From assembly GCA_001298555.1 (NCBI GenBank), contig LJCW01000327.1, forward strand, positions 1 through 64,000: DNA of 64,000 bases, written 5' to 3'. This document shows positions 7,669 to 16,189 of the stretch, piece by piece. Both the position numbers and the translations under genes were made by a program. Position 1 is the first letter of the stretch. Every line of letters begins with the position of its first letter. This stretch comes from Actinobacteria bacterium OV450 (GTDB lineage Bacteria > Actinomycetota > Actinomycetes > Streptomycetales > Streptomycetaceae). The notes below the pieces were generated by a model. The model saw nothing but the letters and a program-made list of their open reading frames with translations, did no database searches and was not told the origin of the DNA.

Positions 7669-9072
7669 TCAGATCGCCGAAGCGGCCTTGCGGACGGCCC
7701 CGGCGACCGCACCGGCCACCTTGTCGTTGAAGACCGACGGGATGATGTAGTTGGCGTTGAGCTCGTCCTCGCCGACGACGTCCGCCAGCGCGCTCGCCGC
7801 GGCCAGCATCATGTCCGTGTTCACCGTGCGGGACTGGGCGTCCAGCAGGCCGCGGAAGACACCCGGGAAGACCAGCACGTTGTTGATCTGGTTCGGGAAG
7901 TCGGAGCGGCCGGTGGCCACGACGGCGGCGGTCTGACGGGCGACGGCCGGGTCCACCTCGGGGTCCGGGTTCGCGAGCGCGAACACGATCGCGCCTTCCG
8001 CCATGGCCGCGACGTCCTCGCCGGAGAGCACGTTGGGGGCCGAGACGCCGATGAAGACGTCGGCGCCGACGACGGCTTCCTTCAGAGTGCCCGTGTAGCC
8101 CTCGGGGTTGGTGTTGTCGGCGATCCAGCGCAGCGGGGAGTCGGCGGCGGCGTCGACCAGGTCGGGGCGGCCCGCGTGCACCACGCCGTGGATGTCGGCG
8201 CTGACGACGTTCTTCACGCCGGCCGCGAGGAGCAGCTTGAGGATGGCCGTACCGGCCGCGCCGGCGCCCGACATGACCACCTTGACGTCGCCAACTGCCT
8301 TGCCCACCACGCGAAGTGCGTTGGTGAGGGCGGCGAGGACGACGATGGCGGTGCCGTGCTGGTCGTCGTGGAAGACGGGGATGTCGAGGGCCTCGCGCAG
8401 CCGGGCCTCGATCTCGAAGCACCGCGGCGCGGAGATGTCCTCCAGGTTGATGCCGGCGAAGCCCGGGGCGATCGCCTTGACGATCGCGACGATCTCGTCG
8501 GAGTCCTGGGTGTCCAGGCAGATCGGCCACGCGTCGATGTCGGCGAAGCGCTTGAACAGGGCGGCCTTGCCCTCCATGACGGGCATGGCGGCCATCGGGC
8601 CGATGTTGCCGAGGCCCAGCACGGCGGAGCCGTCCGTCACGACTGCGACCGTGTTGCGCTTGATGGTGAGGCGGCGGGCGTCCTCGGGGTTCTCGGCGAT
8701 CGCCATGCACACGCGGGCCACGCCCGGGGTGTAGATCATCGAGAGGTCGTCGCGGTTGCGGATGGGGTGCTTGGACGCCATCTCGATCTTGCCGCCGAGG
8801 TGCATCAGGAAGGTTCGGTCGGAGACCTTGCCGAGGCTTACGCCCTCGATCTCCCGGAGCTTGCCGACGATCTCGTCGGCGTGCGCGGTGGAGGTCGCGG
8901 CGATGGTGACGTCGATGCGGAGCTTCTCGTGGCCGGAGGCGGTCACGTCGAGGCCGGTGACCGACCCACCGGAAGACTCCACGGCGGTGGTGAGCTGGGA
9001 GACCGCGGTTCCGCTCGCGGGCACTTCCAGGCGGACCGTCATCGAGTACGAGACGCTGGGCGCCGTTGCCAT
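7669..9072 (-). CDS. NAD(P)-dependent malic enzyme with N-terminal ACT domain
   Basis: A 467-residue cytoplasmic malate oxidoreductase (malate to pyruvate plus CO2). Residues about 1-85 form an ACT-like regulatory domain (SVSYSMTVRLEVPASGTAV...). The malic N-domain follows with MIYTPGVARVCMAIAENP and VVTDGSAVLGLGNIGP. Metal and substrate residues are in PVFHDDQHGTAIV. The NAD(P) domain has VMSGAGAAGTAILKLL and FALANPDPEV. The start ATG at 9072 has AGAGGAA seven bases upstream. The ACT domain suggests allosteric control by a small metabolite. The coenzyme preference cannot be assigned safely. Confidence 0.93.
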   Translation of the reverse strand: MATAPSVSYSMTVRLEVPASGTAVSQLTTAVESSGGSVTGLDVTASGHEKLRIDVTIAATSTAHADEIVGKLREIEGVSLGKVSDRTFLMHLGGKIEMASKHPIRNRDDLSMIYTPGVARVCMAIAENPEDARRLTIKRNTVAVVTDGSAVLGLGNIGPMAAMPVMEGKAALFKRFADIDAWPICLDTQDSDEIVAIVKAIAPGFAGINLEDISAPRCFEIEARLREALDIPVFHDDQHGTAIVVLAALTNALRVVGKAVGDVKVVMSGAGAAGTAILKLLLAAGVKNVVSADIHGVVHAGRPDLVDAAADSPLRWIADNTNPEGYTGTLKEAVVGADVFIGVSAPNVLSGEDVAAMAEGAIVFALANPDPEVDPAVARQTAAVVATGRSDFPNQINNVLVFPGVFRGLLDAQSRTVNTDMMLAAASALADVVGEDELNANYIIPSVFNDKVAGAVAGAVRKAASAI

Positions 9073-9260
9073 GGCCGTGTTCCTCTTCTGTCCCTGGTTT
9101 TTTGTACGCACAGGGCCCCACTGCACGCCTGGCGCGGCAGGGCCTGTTGTCCGATCGTCCCACCTACCAGCCAGTACGAGGTAACCAGCTACAAATTTCG
9201 GAAGAACACTTCCACCATACGAGATAGATCAGGTGTGCGGAAGCGCGGCCCGTACGAAAA

Positions 9261-9297
9261 AGGTCCGCGCCCCTCGATACCCGAGGGGCGCGGACCT
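9261..9297 (-). terminator. Strong intrinsic terminator downstream of the helD-like gene
   Basis: A 16-bp perfect stem (AGGTCCGCGCCCCTCG and its complement) with a 5-base loop, followed on the minus strand by five T residues. It lies 200 bases past the helicase stop, leaving room for a separate short transcript. Confidence 0.8.
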
Positions 9298-9396
9298 GTG
9301 AAGAGCTGAGACACCGACCCGCCATGCTCGCCTCGCGGCAAGTGGTCGCTCTAAGCGACGAAGGTTGGGCCCGGGGGCTTGGATCGAGCCGGTGTC
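9261..9396 (-). ncRNA. Candidate small RNA between helD-like and malic enzyme genes
   Basis: On the minus strand a -10-like TAGCCT (9403-9408) precedes about 135 bases of non-coding sequence that ends in the strong T-tailed terminator at 9261-9297. The helicase stop is upstream at 9498 and the malic enzyme start is downstream at 9072. No good -35 box is visible and no open frame with a ribosome binding site is present. The stretch could instead be the 3' untranslated region of the helicase mRNA. Confidence 0.35.
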
Positions 9397-9497
9397 GTAC
9401 CCAGGCTAACAAAGGATCGCCGGAAGCGATCCCCCTCCGGGGAGTTGGACCGGTCTCACCACGCGGGTGGCCGCGGGCCATCCGGTCGTACGGGGCC

Positions 9498-11804
9498 CTA
9501 CGGCCTCAGCAGGGCGGGCACGCCGTCCGCGTCGGGCTCGTCCCGCCCGGAGGCGACCACCGTCAGCTGCTGCGTCGCACGGGTCAGCGCCACGTACAGG
9601 ACCCGCAGGCCCGCCGGGGACTCCTCCGCGATCTCCGCCGGGGAGACCACCACCGTGGCGTCGTACTCCAGACCCTTGGCCTCCAGGCTGCCGAGCGCCA
9701 CCGCCCGCTCCCCCAGGTCCGCCAGCCAGCCCACGGCCTCCTGGCGCCGGTCCATGGCCACGACCACGCCGACCGTGCCGTCCACCTGTTCCAGCAGCCT
9801 CCGGGTCTCCTCCCGGACCGCCGCCCCCAGATCGTCCCCGGCGGCCGTGAAACGCGGCTCCAGGCCCGTGGAGCGGACCGCCGTCGGCGGCTCCATGCCC
9901 GGCATCGCCAGCCGCAGCACCCGGGCCGCGACCTCCGCGACCTCCGCCGGGTTGCGGTAGTTCACCGTCAGGGTGAACCGCCGCCGCGGCCGGGACCCCA
10001 GGGCCTCGTCGCGGGCCGCGGCCGCCTCCTCCGGGTCCGTCCACGAGGACTGCGCCGGGTCGCCGACCACCGTCCACGTGCCGTGCCGGCCCCGCCGGCC
10101 CACCATCCGCCACTGCATCGGCGTCAGGTCCTGCGCCTCGTCCACGATCACGTGCGCGTACTCCGTGCGCTCCGCCGCGATCCGCTCCGCCCGCTCCCAC
10201 TGGGTCTCCTCGCGGGTCGGCATCAGCTCCTCCAGCCCGCTGAGCTGGTCGAGCGGGTCGAGCTGCCGCTTGCGCTTGGGCCGCGCCGGCGCGCCGAGCA
10301 GCAGCTGGAGCTCGTCCAGCAGCGCCACGTCGTGCACCGACAGCGGGCCCTTGCCGTCCGGGCCCACCCGGCGCAGCGAGCGGGCCAGCTGGCGGGTCTC
10401 GCGCGGGTTGAGGACCCGCCGGGACCAGCGGCCGAGCCGGCGCTCGTCGGCCATCGCGGCGAGCACCCCGCGCGGGGTCAGCTCCGGCCACCAGGCGTTC
10501 AGGAAGTCGATGAACGCGTCCTCGGTGGAGATGTCCTCGTCGAACGCGGAGCGCAGCTCGGCGGCGAGCTCCGGGTCGCTGTGCCGGCCGGCCCCGCCGG
10601 AACGCGCGTACAGGGCGTCCAGCAGCAGTTTGCGGGCGCGCGGGCGCAGCAGGTTCACCGGCGCGGTCCCGCTGAGCACGTTCTGCCGGATCCGGTTCAG
10701 CTCGTCGGCCTCCAGCTCCTGGCGGCGGCCGAAGGCCACCACCCGCAGCCGCTCGGGCGCGTCACCGAGCTCCAGCGCCCCCCGTACGGCCTTGTGGAGC
10801 ACCTTGCGCATGCGCGAGGAGCCCTTGATCCGGGCCACGGCCGGTTCGTCGTACGTGGTCGCCTCGGCTCCGTCGACCAGCGAGCCGAGCGCCCGGATGG
10901 CGACCTGGCCCTCCTCGCCGAGGGAGGGCAGCACGCCCTCGGTGTACGCGACGAGCAGGGGGGTCGGCGAGACGATCAGGATGCCGCCGGAGTAGCGGCG
11001 CCGGTCCTGGTAGAGCAGGTAGGCGGCGCGGTGCAGGGCGACGGCCGTCTTCCCGGTGCCGGGCCCGCCCGCGACCTCGGCGACCGAGGCGGCGGGGGCC
11101 CGGATCACCATGTCCTGCTCGGCCTGGATGGAGGAGACGATGTCCCGCATCGAGTGGGTGCGGGCCCGCCCGAGGGCGGCCATCAGGGCGCCGTCGCCGA
11201 TGGCGGGCAGCTCCCGGCCGTCGAGGGAGGCGGTGATCTCGGGCCGCATCAGGTCGTCCTCGACCCCGAGCACCTTGCGGCCCTTGGAGCGGATGACGCG
11301 ACGCCGTACGACGCGGCCGGGGTCCTTGGGCGTGGACCGGTAGAACGGCGCGGCGGCCGGCGCCCGCCAGTCGATGACCAGCGGCGCGTAGTCGGCGTCG
11401 AGCACGCCGATGCGCCCGATGTGGAGCGTCTCGGCGATGTCGGCGGTGAGGTCCTCGCGGATCGCGTCGTCGGCCGGCTCGACGGAGGTGTACGCGCCGT
11501 CGGGGCCGCGCTCCCCGTCCTTGCCGAGGACCAGGTCGATCCGGCCGAAGAGGAAGTCCTCGAACTCGTTGTTCAGCCGGTTCAGGTGGATACCGGCCCG
11601 GAAGACCTGGGCGTCGCGTTCGGCGAGGGCGCCGGGCGTGCCGACCTGACCGCGCTTGGCCGCGTCGTTCATCAGGAACTCGGCCTCGTCGATCTTCTCC
11701 TCGAGGCGGCGGTACACCTGGTCCAGATGCGTCTGCTCGACCGCGATCTCCCGATCGCGGACGGAATCCGCCGTGCTGTCGACAGCGGCATTCTGCGCGG
11801 CCAC
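9498..11804 (-). CDS. HelD-type UvrD/Rep-like helicase, probably RNA-polymerase-associated
   Basis: A 768-residue superfamily 1 protein. The N-terminal coiled coil (about 15-110, EQTHLDQVYRRLEEKIDEAEF...) is followed by DYAPLVIDWRAPAAAPFYR and a Walker A GGPGTGKTA near residues 220-230. IVDEAQDLTP (motif II), NYRNP and the C-terminal VALTRATQQL are also present. This layout is that of HelD, which in Bacillus and actinobacteria binds RNA polymerase and helps release stalled complexes. A related Streptomyces class (HelR) protects against rifamycins, but I do not see a rifamycin-associated element upstream. I chose GTG 11804 because GAAGGGGG lies just upstream. Confidence 0.85.
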   Translation of the reverse strand: MAAQNAAVDSTADSVRDREIAVEQTHLDQVYRRLEEKIDEAEFLMNDAAKRGQVGTPGALAERDAQVFRAGIHLNRLNNEFEDFLFGRIDLVLGKDGERGPDGAYTSVEPADDAIREDLTADIAETLHIGRIGVLDADYAPLVIDWRAPAAAPFYRSTPKDPGRVVRRRVIRSKGRKVLGVEDDLMRPEITASLDGRELPAIGDGALMAALGRARTHSMRDIVSSIQAEQDMVIRAPAASVAEVAGGPGTGKTAVALHRAAYLLYQDRRRYSGGILIVSPTPLLVAYTEGVLPSLGEEGQVAIRALGSLVDGAEATTYDEPAVARIKGSSRMRKVLHKAVRGALELGDAPERLRVVAFGRRQELEADELNRIRQNVLSGTAPVNLLRPRARKLLLDALYARSGGAGRHSDPELAAELRSAFDEDISTEDAFIDFLNAWWPELTPRGVLAAMADERRLGRWSRRVLNPRETRQLARSLRRVGPDGKGPLSVHDVALLDELQLLLGAPARPKRKRQLDPLDQLSGLEELMPTREETQWERAERIAAERTEYAHVIVDEAQDLTPMQWRMVGRRGRHGTWTVVGDPAQSSWTDPEEAAAARDEALGSRPRRRFTLTVNYRNPAEVAEVAARVLRLAMPGMEPPTAVRSTGLEPRFTAAGDDLGAAVREETRRLLEQVDGTVGVVVAMDRRQEAVGWLADLGERAVALGSLEAKGLEYDATVVVSPAEIAEESPAGLRVLYVALTRATQQLTVVASGRDEPDADGVPALLRP

Positions 11805-11897
11805 CAAGGCCCCCTTCTGACGTGCATGGGCGACCGTCAACCGTACGCGAATCCGCACCGGGTCCGCACGCCCGTTCCGGTGACCGGGCGAAGATCA

Positions 11898-12476
11898 CTA
11901 CCCGGGGCGGGCCGCGAGGTGCCTCCTGCGGTGCCGCGCGACCCGCTCGCGGTTGCCGCACAGCTCGCTGGAGCACCACCGGCGCCGGTGGCCGCGCGAA
12001 GTGTCCAGGTAGATGCGGGTGCAGCCGTCCCCCTCGCAGGACCGCAGCAGGGCCCGCTCGCCGGGATCGGTGAGCAGTTCCACAGCGTCCCGGGCGACGG
12101 CGGCCAGCAGCGCACCGCATTTCACCCCGCCGCACAACTCCCGTACGAGGTGACCTTCTTGGTCCCTTACGGCACACAGTCCCGGGGGTGGACCGGCGGC
12201 CAGCGCGTTGACCCGGGCCAGCGCGCCCTCGTCGGGGCCCGCCCCGGCGAGCTCGGCCCGTACGAGGCTGTCCACGTCGCGGCGCAGTGCCCGGAAGGCC
12301 TCCACCCAGTCGGGACCCACCCGGGTGATCGGCGTCCGGTCGGGCACGAGCCCGGCTCCGGCGAGCCACAGCCGCAGCTCGTCGCCGTCCCGGATCTCCT
12401 CGGCGCCCGCGGGGGCGGCGAGGGTGGCCATCAGGTCCAGGCAGACCCGCCCGGAGTCGAACCACATGCCCGTCAC
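11898..12476 (-). CDS. CGNR zinc-finger / ABATE domain protein
   Basis: The protein has about 190 residues. The N-terminal ABATE region (SGRVCLDLMATLAAP...ELRLWL) is followed by a C-terminal CGNR zinc finger: RSCEGDGCTRIYLDTSRGHRRRWCSSELCGNRERVARHR, read in parts, with four cysteines. Family members are putative transcriptional regulators with a stress-linked ABATE domain; targets are unknown. The start is either GTG 12476 or ATG 12467. AGAGG lies two bases before the GTG and about eleven before the ATG, which favours the ATG. It is on the same strand as the helicase, 93 bases upstream of it, so co-transcription is possible. Confidence 0.88.
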   Translation of the reverse strand: MTGMWFDSGRVCLDLMATLAAPAGAEEIRDGDELRLWLAGAGLVPDRTPITRVGPDWVEAFRALRRDVDSLVRAELAGAGPDEGALARVNALAAGPPPGLCAVRDQEGHLVRELCGGVKCGALLAAVARDAVELLTDPGERALLRSCEGDGCTRIYLDTSRGHRRRWCSSELCGNRERVARHRRRHLAARPG

Positions 12477-12594
12477 CGCCTCTTCGCCATGGGGCGTGCC
12501 TCTCAGAGTGCCGCGAGCCGCGTGGATGCGGAACCCCCCGTACGGGGCCGGGGCGGCGACCCGGCGAGGGCCGGCCGGGTCCGGAAGGCAGGCC

Positions 12595-13140
12595 CTACAG
12601 CGGCGGGTCGTCGTGGAGGAGGCGTTGGAAGAGGCGGTGGTCGCGCCAGGCGCCGTCGATGTGCAGGTAGCGCGGGGCGAGCCCGTACTGCTCGAACCCG
12701 GCCTTCGCCAGGACGCGCTGCGAGGCCAGGTTGCCGACCAGGGTCCCGGCCTCGACGCGGTGCAGCCCGAGCTCGTCGCGGGCGATCCGGCAGACCTCCG
12801 TCAGGGCGGCGGTGGCCAGCCCCCTGCCGGTCCAGGCCTGGTCGACCCAGTAGCCGACGCCGCCGCTGCGGAAGGGCCCGAGGGCGATGCCGCCGAGGTT
12901 GATCATTCCGACGGGCGCGCCGGTGCCGGTCTCGACGAGCACGTACGGCGCGAGGCGTCCGCCGTCGCGCTCGGCGAGCAGGGCCGCGATGCGCGCGGCC
13001 TGCCCCTCCTTGGTGAAGAACACCTCGGACCGCCACGGCTCGAAGGGCGCCATGTACGCCCGGTTCCGCGCCAGCGTGTCGGCCAGCCTGGCGGCGTCCC
13101 CGAGCTCGACGCCCCGCATCTCCACCCCGTCAATGATCAT
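12595..13140 (-). CDS. GNAT acetyltransferase, RimJ/RimL type
   Basis: A 181-residue GNAT-fold protein resembling ribosomal-protein N-acetyltransferases: LADTLARNRAYMAPFEPWR near the start, the acetyl-CoA strand VGYWVDQAWTGRGLATAAL (about 94-112), then LHRVEAGTLVGNLASQRVLAKAGFEQYG, read in parts. It transfers acetyl from acetyl-CoA to an amine; the substrate is unknown. The ATG at 13140 begins MIIDGVEMRGVELGD. It is 118 bases from the CGNR gene. Confidence 0.9.
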   Translation of the reverse strand: MIIDGVEMRGVELGDAARLADTLARNRAYMAPFEPWRSEVFFTKEGQAARIAALLAERDGGRLAPYVLVETGTGAPVGMINLGGIALGPFRSGGVGYWVDQAWTGRGLATAALTEVCRIARDELGLHRVEAGTLVGNLASQRVLAKAGFEQYGLAPRYLHIDGAWRDHRLFQRLLHDDPPL

Positions 13141-13234
13141 CCCCGCACGCTAGCCAACCTCGCGGGCCGCATCCAGCCCGGTCGGCGTTCCGAGGCGCTC
13201 GGGCACTGGAGCCGGCCCCCGACCACGGCGCCGC

Positions 13235-13402
13235 ACCGGCCCTCCCGCCCAGAACCCGACCCGGACCGGCCCTCCCGCCCCGAACCGGCTCTCCCCCGCC
13301 GCCCGGCAGGGGGCGTACGGGCCCAGCCGGACGTACGCGGCTCGGCCCGGCCGGACGTGCGGGGCCCGGCCGGGCGTGCGGGGCCCGGCGGGGCGGGGCC
13401 CC
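13235..13402. repeat. Two small tandem repeats in intergenic DNA
   Basis: ACCGGCCCTCCCGCCC occurs at 13235-13250 and 13265-13280 (period 30). A roughly 19-base unit CCGG(A/G)CGTGCGGGGCCCGG is repeated from 13327 to about 13388, with a decayed copy at each end. The block lies between the acetyltransferase start and the nnaR stop. No T-tailed terminator is recognisable here, and the GC-rich units may substitute for one. Confidence 0.55.
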
Positions 13403-13429
13403 GTGGCCGTCAGCGCGGCGCGGCCCGGG

Positions 13430-14596
13430 TCAGCCGGCGGAGCCGCCGCTGCACTCGCCGGCGTCCAGTGCCAGCCGGTACCCCCGCTTCACCACCGTCT
13501 GGATCAGGTTCGCCGCCCCCAGCGCCCCCCGCAGCCGCGCCATCGCCGTCTCCACGGCGTGCTCGTCCCGGCCCGCCCCCGGCAGCACCCGCAGCAGGTC
13601 CGGCCGCGCCACCACCCACCCCGGCCTGCGCGCCAGCGCCCGCAGCAGGGCCATCCCGGCCGGCGGCACCGTCCGCAGCTCCTCGTCCACGAGCACCGCG
13701 TGCCCCCGGATCTCGACCCGGTGCCCCGCGACCGGCAGTACGCGCGCCCGGCCCGGCAGCTCCTGGCACAGCAGCTGGACCAGCGGACCCAGCCGGAACC
13801 GCTCCGGCTGGACGGTGTCGACCCCGGCCGCCTGCAGCGGCAGCGCCGTCACGGGCCCCACGCACGCCGACAGCACGTCCCCCCGCAGCCCGTCGAGCAC
13901 CGCCTCCCGCATCCCGCGCTGCTCCGCCCGGGACAGCAGCGAGGCCGCCGCCGGGGCGGAGGTGAAGCTCACGGCGTCGACCGCGCCGACGGCCACCGCG
14001 TCCAGCAGCCGGTCCAGCGGTGCGAGGTCCTCCGGGGCCATCCACCGGTACACCGGGACGACGACCACCTCGGCCCCGCCGGCCCGCAACGCCTCGACGA
14101 ACCCGGGCAGGGGTTCCCCGTGCAGCTGGAGGGCGATGCGCCGCCCGGCGACCCCGTCGGCGAGCATCCGGTCGAGCACCTCGGCGAGGGATTCCGAATC
14201 CGGGGACCAGGTCTCCACCAGCCCGGCGGCCCGCACGGCGCCCTTCACCTTCGGTCCGCGCGCCAGCAGTTCGGCGGCCCGCAGCCGGGCCAGCAGCTCC
14301 TCGCCGATCCCCCAGCCGTCGGCGGCTTCGATCCATCCGCGGAATCCGATGGCGGTGGTGGCGACCACCGTGTCGGGCGCGCAGTGGATCAGTTCCTTGG
14401 TGGCGGCGAGGAGTTCGGCGTCGTCGGCCAGCGGCACGATCCGCAGGGCCGGGGCGTGCAGCACGGTGGCGCCGCGCCGGCGCAGCAGGGCGATCAGTTC
14501 GTCCGCCCGCCGGGCGGCGGTGACTCCCACGGTGAATCCCGCCAACGGGCCCACCGTCGGCGCGGCCGGTCCGCCGGGGATGTGCGTGTCGTCCAT
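13430..14596 (-). CDS. nnaR: Uroporphyrinogen-III synthase domain fused to a winged-helix regulator (NnaR-like)
   Basis: A 388-residue protein. Residues about 15-260 form a HemD fold (LAGFTVGVTAARRADELIALLRRRGATVLHAP, VDAVSFTSAPAAASLL, ACVGPVTALPLQAAGV). Residues about 285-380 form an OmpR-like winged helix (LVDEELRTVPPAGMALLRAL, DEHAVETAMARLRGALG, VKRGYRLAL). In S. coelicolor the equivalent NnaR is reported to work with GlnR on nitrate and nitrite assimilation genes. Adjacency to narK supports this role. The start ATG at 14596 is preceded by AAGGCAGG; an upstream in-frame start is less likely. Whether the HemD domain is catalytically active cannot be judged. Confidence 0.88.
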   Translation of the reverse strand: MDDTHIPGGPAAPTVGPLAGFTVGVTAARRADELIALLRRRGATVLHAPALRIVPLADDAELLAATKELIHCAPDTVVATTAIGFRGWIEAADGWGIGEELLARLRAAELLARGPKVKGAVRAAGLVETWSPDSESLAEVLDRMLADGVAGRRIALQLHGEPLPGFVEALRAGGAEVVVVPVYRWMAPEDLAPLDRLLDAVAVGAVDAVSFTSAPAAASLLSRAEQRGMREAVLDGLRGDVLSACVGPVTALPLQAAGVDTVQPERFRLGPLVQLLCQELPGRARVLPVAGHRVEIRGHAVLVDEELRTVPPAGMALLRALARRPGWVVARPDLLRVLPGAGRDEHAVETAMARLRGALGAANLIQTVVKRGYRLALDAGECSGGSAG

Positions 14597-14655
14597 GGTG
14601 ACCTGCCTTGCCCAGTGGGTCGGTATCACATCGCGCGATCAGCTGGCGCGGAAAC

Positions 14656-14693
14656 GGACCGAGCCTGTCAACTCGGCGTGTCAGGCTCGGTTC
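14656..14693. terminator. Inverted repeat between narK and nnaR
   Basis: Perfect 10-bp arms ACCGAGCCTG / CAGGCTCGGT around a 14-base loop, flanked by partly pairing GGAA/TTCC. It is placed just after the narK stop, so it probably attenuates or ends the narK transcript before nnaR. A T-rich tail is weak. Confidence 0.55.
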
Positions 14694-14721
14694 CGTCGTA
14701 TTTCGTGTCCGTAAACGGGCG

Positions 14722-16092
14722 TTACACGGAGGTGAGCTGCGGCTTCGTCTCGGACCCGGCCGCCGGGAGCACCGCCGGGGCCGGCCGGCGAAGGTATACC
14801 GCCCACGTCACCGCGCAGCACGCCGCGTAGAAGCCGAGGAAGGCGACGAAGGCGGCCGTCCCGGATCCGGAGGTCGAGAACGCCTCCCGGAAGGCCAGGT
14901 TGATGCCGAGTCCGCCGAGGGCGCCGACCGCTCCGATGAGTCCCATGGAGGCCCCGGACAGCCGGCGTCCGTACGCGGCCGCGGCTTCCCCGCCCATGCC
15001 GCGGGCCAGCGCCTTGGCCTGGAAGATGCCGGGGACCATCTTGTACGTGGAACCGTTGCCGAGCCCGCTCAGCACGAACAGGGCCACGAATCCGACGAGG
15101 AAGACGGCCAGCGAGTCCCGGCCGGAGGCGTAGACGACGACACAGGTCGCGGCGGCCATGGCGACGAAGGTCGCGAGGGTGATCCGCGCACCGCCGAACC
15201 GGTCCGCGAGGGCGCCGCCGACGGGCCGGATCAGCGAGCCGAGCAGTGGACCGACGAAGGTGAGCGAGGCGGCCTGGAGCGGGGTGCGGCCGAACTGCGT
15301 CTGGAGCACGAGCCCGAAGGCGAAGCTGTAGCCGATGAAGGACCCGAAGGTGCCGATGTACAGGAACGCCATGATCCAGGTGTGGGCGTCGCGGACCGCC
15401 TCGCGGACGGCGCCGGTGTCGTTGCGCACGGGCGCCAGGTTGTCCATGCGCAGCAGGGCCAGCGCGGCCGCGGCCACGACCAGCGGCAGGTAGATCACCA
15501 GGAGCAGCCTGGGGTGCCCGGCCCCGGCGGTTCCGATGACCAGCAGGGCGACGAGCTGGACGACGGGGACGCCGATGTTGCCGCCTCCCGCGTTGAGGCC
15601 GAGCGCCCATCCCTTCTTGCGCAGCGGGAAGAAGGCGTTGATGTTGGTCATGGAGGAGGCGAAGTTGCCGCCCCCCACGCCCGTCAGTGCGGCGACGGCC
15701 ACGAAGACCGGGTACGGGGTCCCGGGCTCCATGACGACCAGGGCGGCCGTGAGGGGCGCGAGCAGGAGCAGGGCGCTGACGACGGTCCAGTTGCGGCCGC
15801 CGAAGCGGGCGACGGCGAAGGTGTACGGCACCCGGACGAGGGCGCCGACGAAGGTCGCGGTCGCGATGAGGAAGAACTTCCCGGCCGGATCGATCCCGTA
15901 CCCGGGTCCCATGAACAGGACCATCACCGACCACAGGGACCAGATGGAGAACCCGACGTGCTCGCTGAGCACGGAGTAGAGCAGGTTCCGGCGGGCGATG
16001 CGCTCTCCGCCCTGCCGCCAGAACGTCTCGTCCTCGGGTTCCCACCGCTCGATCCAGCGGCCCCCCTTGCGCGGTGCGGTCGTACCGGTCAT
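14722..16092 (-). CDS. narK: NarK-type nitrate/nitrite transporter (MFS)
   Basis: A 456-residue major-facilitator protein with about 12 membrane segments and the nitrate-porter signatures ALTGVGGGNFASSMTNINAF and GLNAGGGNIGVPVVQL, both with the Gly-Asn pairs of the NNP family. The N-terminal soluble stretch ends in RRNLLYSVLSEHVGF. It imports nitrate or exports nitrite across the cytoplasmic membrane. The ATG at 16092 has GGAGG six bases upstream; a GTG one codon earlier is less well placed. It lies upstream of and codirectional with nnaR. I looked for a GlnR box in the short 5' region and saw only weak GAAAC-like half-sites. Confidence 0.93.
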   Translation of the reverse strand: MTGTTAPRKGGRWIERWEPEDETFWRQGGERIARRNLLYSVLSEHVGFSIWSLWSVMVLFMGPGYGIDPAGKFFLIATATFVGALVRVPYTFAVARFGGRNWTVVSALLLLAPLTAALVVMEPGTPYPVFVAVAALTGVGGGNFASSMTNINAFFPLRKKGWALGLNAGGGNIGVPVVQLVALLVIGTAGAGHPRLLLVIYLPLVVAAAALALLRMDNLAPVRNDTGAVREAVRDAHTWIMAFLYIGTFGSFIGYSFAFGLVLQTQFGRTPLQAASLTFVGPLLGSLIRPVGGALADRFGGARITLATFVAMAAATCVVVYASGRDSLAVFLVGFVALFVLSGLGNGSTYKMVPGIFQAKALARGMGGEAAAAYGRRLSGASMGLIGAVGALGGLGINLAFREAFSTSGSGTAAFVAFLGFYAACCAVTWAVYLRRPAPAVLPAAGSETKPQLTSV

Positions 16093-16189
16093 CACACGCC
16101 TCCACAGCTCTCGCGTCCGTGGTGACGACCGTAGGAACGGCGCGTTTCGGCCCCGGTCCCCGCCGGATGACCGGGGGGAAACCTTGCAC

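Noticed and set aside
11805..11897. Rifamycin-associated element upstream of the HelD-type gene
   Set aside because: The 93 bases contain no match to the GGGGCTTGCGGCAAG-type element, so a HelR-type rifampicin role is not supported.
14666..14671. TTGACA box on the minus strand ahead of nnaR
   Set aside because: It falls inside the narK-nnaR inverted repeat and has no -10 hexamer at 16-19 bases.
16093..16189. GlnR box upstream of narK
   Set aside because: Only isolated GAAAC and GTCAT-like half-sites are seen and their spacing does not match the known array.
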